Source: Gigaspora margarita (taxonomy: Eukaryota > Glomeromycota > Glomeromycetes > Diversisporales > Gigasporaceae). From it: DNA of 64,000 nt. The translations under genes and the position numbers were made by a program. Of the stretch, positions 56,601 to 64,000 are shown piece after piece (the stretch's first letter is position 1; every line of letters begins with the position of its first letter). The stretch covers positions 244,136 through 308,135 of the forward strand of contig WTPW01000786.1 in assembly GCA_009809945.1 (NCBI GenBank). The letters run 5' to 3'. The notes under the pieces were generated by a model, which saw only the letters and a program-made list of their open reading frames with translations, had not been told where the DNA came from and did not search any database.

Positions 56601-56715
56601 TAGGGTTGTTAATAGAGTACTCCAGATATTAATAAAACATATAACCCACCTCTGGAGTGCTCCGGAGTAGGTTATATGTTTTATTATTAACTGGAGTGCT
56701 CTATTAACAACCCTA
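56601..56715. mobile_element. hAT-type MITE family 5 (TAGGGTTGTTAATAG ends)
   Basis: 115 bp, TAGGGTTGTTAATAGAGTAC to CTATTAACAACCCTA, flanked by perfect GTTATATA duplications (56593-56600 and 56716-56723). Nearly the whole element is one inverted repeat centred near CTCCGGAGT. Confidence 0.85.
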
Positions 56716-56759
56716 GTTATATACCTTGTTGATATAATAAAAAGACAAATTCTAGTATG

Positions 56760-57039
56760 CAGTGTTGTCACGGGACAGCTTTGGACAATGATTTGGACAA
56801 TTTTGGACAATTTTGGACAATTAAATAAAGTAAAATTACTTGAAATTTTATTAAGATAATCTATTTTAATTTTACCTAGAATGTGTTTAGCATCTAAAAA
56901 AATATATAGTTATATATTTTTTAGATAGATTTATAAATTATTAAAGCCTGGACAAGCTTTGGACAATCTTGGACATTTGGACAATTTTGGATGTGGACAA
57001 GCCAAAAAAGGCTGTGGACAGCCAAAACGTACAACACTG
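56760..57039 (+). mobile_element. hAT-type MITE family 1, copy 5 (best preserved)
   Basis: 280 bp, CAGTGTTGTCACGGGACAGC to ..GTACAACACTG. Perfect 8-bp duplications CTAGTATG at 56752-56759 and 57040-57047. Confidence 0.9.
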
Positions 57040-57528
57040 CTAGTATGTATATAATATGTATATATAACTAAACTATACTATTTTAGAACTAATTATTGTT
57101 AAAAAGAATAGCAAAGATCCTTTGCAAAAGTACAACTGCATGCTATATAGGTTTTTATTCCAAAATAACTAGTTAATATATATGCTAAACATTTAATAAT
57201 AACTTAATTATATTGCTAATAAAAATATAAAAAACAAAAACTTCTAATATATATATGACTATGTTTTACTATTTGAAACTGGTTATTGTTAAAAAGTAGC
57301 AAAGATAGTATTTAAAATTTATATGCAGAATCTGCTATGTATTTAGCCAACATTATACCAAATAACAATTTACTAAAAATATATACCTGCAGCTAATAAA
57401 ATATTAACTCTAACTCTATATGATATTAGCTAAGTGAACTTTTAGTAAAATGATTGTTAGTAAAGTAACCAGTACTGATATTTTTAATTTAGAATATAGC
57501 CAACTCTATACAATTACTTTCTCTATAA

Positions 57529-57680
57529 GGGCCATGTCATTAATTACCTGATTATTTTTTATCAGAGGCCTACTCCTTCTCTCTTCTCCTTAATATAGAT
57601 TTGATCAGGTTCCCATATATAATTTCAACTTTTTTTACCTCCCTCCCCCCTAGAAAATCACCTAATTTTTGTCACTCTCC
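57529..57680 (-). mobile_element. Harbinger-type MITE, copy 4
   Basis: 152 bp in reverse orientation, GGGCCATGTCATTAATTACC to TTTTTGTCACTCTCC, flanked by TAA at 57526-57528 and 57681-57683. Confidence 0.75.
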
Positions 57681-57800
57681 TAATTATATTATAATACTAT
57701 ATTATATTTTTATTAAAAACAATTTACTATTAAATGTCAGGGATAATGCTAAAATTAGTAATACTAAAATCCATATAATTTTTGTAACAAAAAAAAATTT

Positions 57801-58240
57801 TTTGTCTCATGTTTAGGGTTAGGGTTAGGGTCACCTTTTTGATACAGTTAGATTGTCTTTTATATATAGATATTAAGAATGTAATTTATATAGCATATAT
57901 ATATATATTGAATATTGGTAATAATGCTAAAATTCATGTAATCTTCATATTATCAAATTTTTTAAATTTTCAAAAATCATGTAAACAATTGATTTATACT
58001 ATATAATCAAAACAATCAAATACTAGTTAATTCAATATATGCATATATGCTATATAAATCGTATTTCTGATAAAAAACAATCTAATTGTATCAAAAAAGT
58101 GATCCTAACCCTAACTCTAAACATGAGACAAAAATTTTTTTTTGTTATTGGTTTTATAGACGCTTTTTGCCTCATGGTTAGGATTAGAATTAGATTACTT
58201 TTTTGATATAGTTAGAAGATCTTTTGTATATAGATAGTAG
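57801..58240. repeat. Inverted repeat containing telomere-like TTAGGG units
   Basis: Left arm: TTTTTTGTCTCATGTTTAGG then three TTAGGG units at 57813-57830. The right arm is its inverse at about 58061-58137 (CCTAACCCTAACTCTAA at 58104-58120). A third, same-sense degenerate copy is at about 58168-58240. The loop shares sequence with 59530-59800. Confidence 0.55.
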
Positions 58241-58244
58241 GGGT

Positions 58245-58700
58245 TTTAGTAAGTTAGATTGGGTTGGGTTTGGATCTGACTCAATTAGACCTACTTGGAC
58301 TTGGATCTGATCTGCCTTATGTTAAACCTGATCTGGGTCTAACCCACTTCATATTAAACTGACCTGGGTCTGACCTAACCCAACCCTAGTATTCCAAGTT
58401 AATTAAAATTTTTCTAATCGATTAGTTGTCAACTTAGTTGTTGATTAGTTGTAACTAATAGTCACATGTTTTCAATAAATTTGATTGGGCACAATAAATA
58501 ATCACATGTTTTCTGAATTATTTCAAACCATTCTAATTGGCTAAAAGAATTTTATGTTATAAATTTATTATATAGATAATTAACCAATAATTAAGTTAAT
58601 TAAAAAATTTCTAATTGATTAGTTGAAAAGTTGTCAACTAATTGATTTTTCAACTAACAATTTGGATTACTACCCAACTCAACCTAGTTTAAACCCAAGT
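58245..58700. repeat. CTGATCTGG-type degenerate palindromes
   Basis: About 58250-58390 is built from variants of TTGGATCTGACT / CTGATCTGGGTCTAACC, bounded by GGGTTGGG and CCCAACCC. About 58400-58690 is rich in CTAATTGATTAGTTG palindromes. A related stretch follows the next element at about 59070-59195, so the two flank it. Confidence 0.4.
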
Positions 58701-58705
58701 TAATA

Positions 58706-59050
58706 ATAGTTGCTATATAGTAAAGTCTAAATTTTACTATATAAATTAATAATGCCTATTTAAAAACTATTTAGAAGATCAAAATTTATATATACTAAAA
58801 TTTTTATCCAAATCAGAGAAAATTTTATTATTTGACTTTTAATTTTTATATTCAATAAAAAAATTAAAATTTTTTTAAAAAATATGTTTGACAAACATAA
58901 AAATTAAAAGTCGAATAATAAAAATTTCTCTAATTTGAATAAAAATTTTAAAGTATATGTATTTTGTTCTTTTAAACAAGTTTGCTTAAGCAAATTTTAT
59001 TGATTTATATAATAAAATTTTAACTTTACTATATAGTGACTACTTACAAT
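58706..59050. repeat. Inverted-repeat MITE related to 14736-15320
   Basis: Ends CTATATAGTAAAGTCTAAAT and ..TTAACTTTACTATATAG. Arms of about 165 bp around an A/T spacer near 58880. Same family as the 14.7-15.3 kb elements. Confidence 0.55.
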
Positions 59051-59237
59051 TATTGTATATAATCTGATTTGAATCTGATCTAATATGGGTTTTTTCTAAC
59101 CTGGATCTGGTTCAATTTGCATTTAATCTAACCTAATCTGACTCAGATTGGATCAGATTCAAGTTGTATTGGGTCAGATTCAATCTAGCTAAGGCCTTTA
59201 ATAGATAGTTATAGATATCAAAAATATAGCATATAGA

Positions 59238-59516
59238 TAGTATTGTATGTTTTGGCTATTTTAGCCTTTTTTGGCTTGTTTATATCCAAAATTGTTCAAA
59301 TGTTCAAGATTGTCCAAAGCTTGTTTAGGCTTTAATAATTAATAAATATATCTAAAAAAATATGTAACTATATATTTTTTTAGATTCTAAACACATTCTA
59401 GTTAAAATTAAAATAGGTTATCTTAATAAAATTTTAAGTAATTTACTTTATTTAATTGTTCAAAATTGTTCAAAATTGTTCAAATTATTGTTCAAAGCTG
59501 TCCCATAACAATACTG
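59238..59516 (-). mobile_element. hAT-type MITE family 1, copy 6
   Basis: 279 bp in reverse, TAGTATTGTATGTTTTGGC to ..AACAATACTG, flanked by CATATAGA (59230-59237) and TATATAGG (59517-59524), 6 of 8. Confidence 0.7.
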
Positions 59517-59529
59517 TATATAGGCATAC

Positions 59530-59800
59530 TGACTAGCTATAGTATTCAATACAGTGTAAATTAATTGTTTATACAATTTTCAGAAAATCTAAAAAACCAA
59601 ATAATACAAAGGTCATGTGGATTTTAGCATCATTAGATTTTAGTATCATTCCTGATATTGAATTAACTAGCATTTGATTATATAGTATAAATTGATTGTT
59701 TACATAATTTTTAGAAATTTTAAAAAATCTTATAATACAAAGATCATATGATATGGATTTAAGCATCATTTGATTTTAGCATCATCTCCAATATTAAATA
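59530..59800. repeat. Tandem pair related to the loop of the 57.8-58.2 kb inverted repeat
   Basis: Two copies of about 110 bp (..AATTGTTTATACAATTTTCA.., CATGTGGATTTTAGCATCAT..). An inverse relative occurs at about 57910-58035. Confidence 0.4.
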
Positions 59801-61848
59801 TATAAAAAATACCTCTATAAAAGCACAACTTCTTTATAAGCACTTGTTTAAAAAAAGTATATATATAACCAAATTGGTAATTGTAAAGAGTTTGACTATA
59901 TTTTAAATATGCTTAGTTTTTATATAATACATTAAAAAATTAACAAAAATAAAACAAGTTATATGTTTTGACCTTTGTTTATTGGTTAATTTTTTAAAAA
60001 TTTGTTAATAAATAAAATTTTTGCTACTAAAAAAAATTTTTTTAACCAATTAAAATACAAAAAATCAACAAATTATCAAAATTCATTATAAATTTTTTTA
60101 AAATAAAAAAATTATGCATTATAGTCTTTAGATATTATATACTATAGCAAAATTACAATCTAAACAATTTTATTTAGTATATGATTAGCAGTTTTATTAA
60201 TAAAATTTGTTAAAAGTTAGCAATTTTAATCAAAATTATTTAGATCAAATCAACTCAGATTATATAAAATTCAAAATTTTTTGAATATTACTAACTTACT
60301 AATATTGCTATACAGGTTTTTATTCTAAAATAACCAGTAAAATTATATAATATATATGCCTAATCATTTAACAATAATTTAATTGTCAACTTGTTATGTG
60401 ATATAAAAAAAATTCTAATATGTATATATATGTATATATACATACATATGACTATGCTATACTATTTAGTAATTGAGTATTGTTTTACAAACCTTAAAAT
60501 AATTATTGTATAATCTTTAACAATTATTATAATAAATATTTTACTATTAATAATTTAAGTCTTTTATATTCTATATATTAATAACTCTGATTTTTTTATT
60601 ATAAACTAACAAATTTGATAAATTTACAAGTAGTATATTATGTAATTAAAATAGCATTGTACAAAATTATTTCAAAATTGGACTAATTTTTGCAAAACTT
60701 AAAAAATAATTCAAAAAAAGATCTTTCATAACTATATTCACTGATTACTTGTACCAATATATATGCTAATACTTCAAAAGTAACGTCTTAAGAAATAGTA
60801 GATGAACTAAGAAAAACATGCACCCTGGCAGCTATTATTTAGGGATATAGTTAACTGAGTATCTGCTAATAGCTTTAGAGTTTGTCACTTACCACTTTGG
60901 CTTTAGTACTTGTTATTTAGAGATAAAGTTCATAGACTATCTGCTGACAGGCTTAGAGTTTATCATTTATCAAAACAGCTAGAGTTTGGAAACGAAAAAT
61001 ACTTGGTGGTGCTCTAATAAAAATGGAACCTTACGGGGAGAACTACCATTCTTACTTTGGTTACAAGTAAAACTTTTTTTGGTATTGTTGGTTTGTAAAA
61101 ATTTTTTAAAAAAGTGGCCATTTTGGTATACTCTCTCCAAAAGATCTGCAGTATTTACTGCTCCCAAAAAGAAAAAACACTGACCAAATTGAATACAACT
61201 ATCACGAGTGGCTTGGAATCAATTGACATTGATTAACAGCAAGACTCTTGAAGAACCTACTAAAAGAAGATTCTAGAAGCTTTTTTTTAAACAGTCTGGT
61301 TTATATGACTGCTTTTCGTTTAACATATTGGGGCCTGGGCCAGTTTTTAGCTAGGCAAGGTTATCGATGTTAACAATTTTTATTCTTAAAATCTAATAGG
61401 TTATCGTAAAAATAGTTTGTTTAACTAACTTTGGGCCTTAGATAAAGATTAAATAGTAGTGGAAAGCCATCATGAAGTCTGAGTTTCTTATTTCTGTGTA
61501 ATTGTAAAAATATTATTCTCTGTATATCATAGTATTATTAAATTTAATAAAGAAAAAGAGCAAGGCTCTAGTTGTAAAACGAAAAAAAAAACTTAAAAAA
61601 TAATCTTGAATAATAAATTTACCTAATCAGAAAAGTATATAATATCAAATAACTATTAATTTAAAATAAATATATAAATATAAAAATATCTAATTATACT
61701 TTATGTAGATAAGCAAGAAAAATTTTACTTAGAAGATCTAACAATCTTACAGAGCTGATAATTTTTGTGATAATATTTATATTATTATAAAAAATCATTG
61801 GTCTTAAAACCTAATAATATGAAGATTCAAAAAAGATTTATTTTTTAT
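59800..61848. other. Region without a supportable gene
   Basis: AT-rich. A + strand frame at 60986-61183 (METKNTWWCSNKNGTLRGEL..) is short, its opposite strand is equally open, and I see no domain, so I do not call it. About 61310-61500 is less AT-rich and unrecognised. Confidence 0.4.
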
Positions 61849-61861
61849 TTTTTTTATTTTT

Positions 61862-62396
61862 TAAACTTTGGCAGGTCTTGCCGTTACTTTATTTGTAAAG
61901 TTTTATATAATTTTACAACCCCAGAGGGCATTACATTTGAATATTACTATAACTATGCGTTATTTGTATAAAGCTCGACATCATCTGGTTACTTTCAACA
62001 GCATCTAAATGCGACCCACCGCAGTGACCCCCGGAGGGATCACATGCCAGAGGCTCCTACTGGAGTGCCGAAGAGGAATTTCACCTAAATGGGCTGGCAG
62101 CGCCACGAGTTCATGTAGTATCATGTAGATCCAGACTTGGGTCTCACATTATGTCTCATGACTTTGGTTATTCCAAATCGGGGTCCTAGCACGATCTTCT
62201 TCAAAGCTACAAATTCTCGAAATAATGGCTGCCCAATTAAGTCTGTCTGTGTAATGTCCTGGGTCCCTGTCTTCTTATGGTATTTCAGTTCCCTAACTGG
62301 CTAGCTTTTCTTATTTCGCCTTTGGGAGGAATCAAACTGGCAACCTTGCGATTTGTATCCTCGGAGCATAACCACTATGCTATCAACCCAGAGGAC
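61862..62396 (-). mobile_element. tRNA-derived SINE family A, copy 2
   Basis: 535 bp in reverse orientation. On the minus strand it starts GTCCTCTGGGTTGATAGC with A box TAGCATAGTGG and a decayed B box (AGTTTGATTCC), and ends GCAAGACCTGCCAAAGTT with an A-rich tail (T run at 61849-61862). Flanked by 19-bp duplications at 61824-61842 and 62398-62416 that differ at one base (GATTCAAAAAAG[A]TTTATT vs ..ACTTATT). Confidence 0.85.
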
Positions 62397-62639
62397 TGAT
62401 TCAAAAAAGACTTATTAAATTTAGTTGATTTCAAGAACTTCTTTTAATTACTATATTTTTTAAATTATATGGGCAGATCTGCAAATCACTCAAAATTTTT
62501 GATGCATCTAAATTTTGACACATATTGGTGGATCTGCAGATTATACTAGTGCATTAGTAATTTGACACACAAATTGACAAATTAAATTTATTAGATATTG
62601 ATCTGGGTTATAACCCAATTTCATAAAAGATTTAACTAG

Positions 62640-63160
62640 AAATTTTTTTTTACATATATTGGTTTTTTTTTTTTTACTAATCTACCTTTTTATATATCTA
62701 GGGTGTATTTTTTGGTACCTGCTAATCTTTCTTTTACTTGTCGTCACTATCATAGTAGAAATCGTTGCTTGTAGATATCATATTTGTAGGTATTATCATT
62801 TGATATAATGTTATTGTCATAGATATAGTTGCTTGTATATGTTGTTGCTTGTAGATTTTGTCCTTTGTAGGAACTTATAAAGAAAAATTATATATATATA
62901 TTTTTTTTTATATATATCAGTTTTTTTTTTTTATACTAATTTATCTTTTTATATATATAGGGTATATTTTTTTGTACCTGCTGATCTTTTTTTTGCTTGT
63001 TGTCACTATTGTAGTAGGAGTTGTTACTTGTAAATATTGTATTTGTAGGTATTATCATTTGATATAATGTTATTGTCATAGATGTAGTTGCTTGTATATA
63101 TTGTTGCTTGTAGATTTCATCCTTTGTAGATACTATCACTTGTAGGTTTTATTATTTGCT
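62640..63160. repeat. Tandem duplication of about 259 bp
   Basis: Two units offset by 257-259 bases (for example GTAGGTATTATCATTTGAT at 62786 and 63045). Each contains several TTGCTTGTAGAT phrases. The short frames here are by-products. Confidence 0.6.
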
Positions 63161-63303
63161 ATTGTCTAGTAGTATCTTTGTTAACATTTTTTGCTTGTAG
63201 TATTTTTATTGTTAATCGATATTGTTGTTTATACAGTAAATTTTTTTTATATTTACTGATACCTTTACGTTAAGTATTAATAGTTTAAGTTTTTTACTTC
63301 TAT

Positions 63304-63956
63304 CCCTTAGATTGTAGTAGAACACAGACAAATTTGCCTGCGTTTTTGCACTTTTATTGCTCTGATTTACTTTTTTTGAATATCAAGATAATTAAATAAA
63401 ACTTTGTACAATTATATTTAAAAATAAGGATTACTTTTTTGCAAAATTAGTTTTTATATTGTAAGAAAAAAATTTTAAGTTATATATAAGCTAAAAATAG
63501 ATATCTTNAAGAAAAAAATTTTTTAAAAAATTTTATCACAATTTCTNTGTAATNTTATTTAGTTTTAGTTTTAAAGCTATAGTTCTTAAGACAATATTGT
63601 AGTTTATATAAAAGATGATAACTTTTATTATTGCAACTTTAATGATTTATTTGTAAAAATCAAGACTTGTATTAGAAGTAAAAATTTTTTTTATAGAAGG
63701 GAACATATAAAATTTAAGAAAATCTAAAGAAAATTTTAACAGTAAAAATGCTAATACAAGAACTTTAAACTTTGATTATACTAAAGTTTTCTAATAATAT
63801 TAAAAAATTTTTATAACAAAGTTACTAAAACAAAACTCAAAGAATATTTTTTACTTAGAAAAGGTATAGCTAAAATCAATATTTAAAATTTTATTAAAAT
63901 TTTATTAAAATTTTTAAAATACGCAGGCAAATTTGCCTGTGTTACAATCTAAGAGA
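63304..63956. mobile_element. 655-bp MITE, copy B
   Basis: 653 bp, CCCTTAGATTGTAGTAGAAC to ..GTTACAATCTAAGAG, with subterminal CAGGCAAATTTGCCTG at the right and CAGACAAATTTGCCTG at the left. Interior matches 35510-36164. Three ambiguous bases (near 63507, 63547 and 63554). Confidence 0.65.
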
Positions 63957-64000
63957 TTTGCCTCTTATGCTAATATAACTCATATTATCATGTCAATATT

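Noticed and set aside
57813..57830. Chromosome end
   Set aside because: Only three TTAGGG units, internal, and mirrored in an inverted repeat.
60986..61183. 65-residue frame METKNTWW..
   Set aside because: Open on both strands, no domain, and no splice or poly(A) context.

Overview
The window reads as nuclear DNA of a fungus with a very AT-rich genome crowded with repeats. Spliceosomal introns (GTAAGT/GTAAGG donors, AG acceptors), a Ty3 LTR retrotransposon, LINEs with an endonuclease, tRNA-headed SINEs and a Maverick/Polinton-type protein-primed DNA polymerase together suggest an arbuscular mycorrhizal fungus (Glomeromycotina, Rhizophagus/Gigaspora-like). That assignment is an inference from element style; no species marker was seen. 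Nothing here looks bacterial, and no rRNA gene, functional tRNA gene or CRISPR array was found.

Layout. 0-6 kb is the only part with plausible host-type genes: a small unrecognised ORF, an IQ/zinc-finger-like ORF with a nonsense codon, a three-exon Myb/SANT-like gene (2433-3408) and a TPKTNN-repeat protein. Several contain a twin-hairpin micro-repeat translated in frame. 5.9-10.6 kb (minus strand) is a decayed protein-primed DNA polymerase with a small companion gene. 11.4-13.6 kb holds LINE fragments, an LTR-like segment and a broken ORF. 13.8-24.4 kb has no genes: it is a stack of MITEs, inverted repeats, a SINE, a 1.05-kb near-perfect palindrome and low-complexity DNA. 24.6-26.5 kb is a LINE remnant split by a MITE. 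27.1-35.2 kb is a structurally complete Ty3 element on the minus strand (two LTRs, PPT, PBS, two leader ORFs, gag, protease, RT/RNase H, integrase). 35.5-38.4 kb is MITEs and SINE debris. 38.5-46.6 kb is an 8-kb LINE on the minus strand carrying two MITE insertions. 47.8-49.1 and 55.4-56.4 kb are two full copies of an unusually long (about 1.02 kb) tRNA-headed SINE. 51.7-54.0 kb is a decayed DDE transposase. 56.6-64 kb is again MITEs, inverted repeats and a second SINE family.

How it works together. Almost every autonomous gene is broken. The breaks fall mainly where a Trp codon TGG has become TAG or TGA, with some Arg CGA to TGA, and several catalytic residues are changed in ways that fit G-to-A. 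The small non-autonomous elements keep clean ends: six hAT-type families with 8-bp target duplications, one family with 3-bp TWA duplications, and SINEs with 15-19-bp duplications. Their autonomous partners are not in the window. Nested insertions allow a relative order of events. All translations were read by eye, so exact starts, frameshift points and repeat edges may be off by a few bases.
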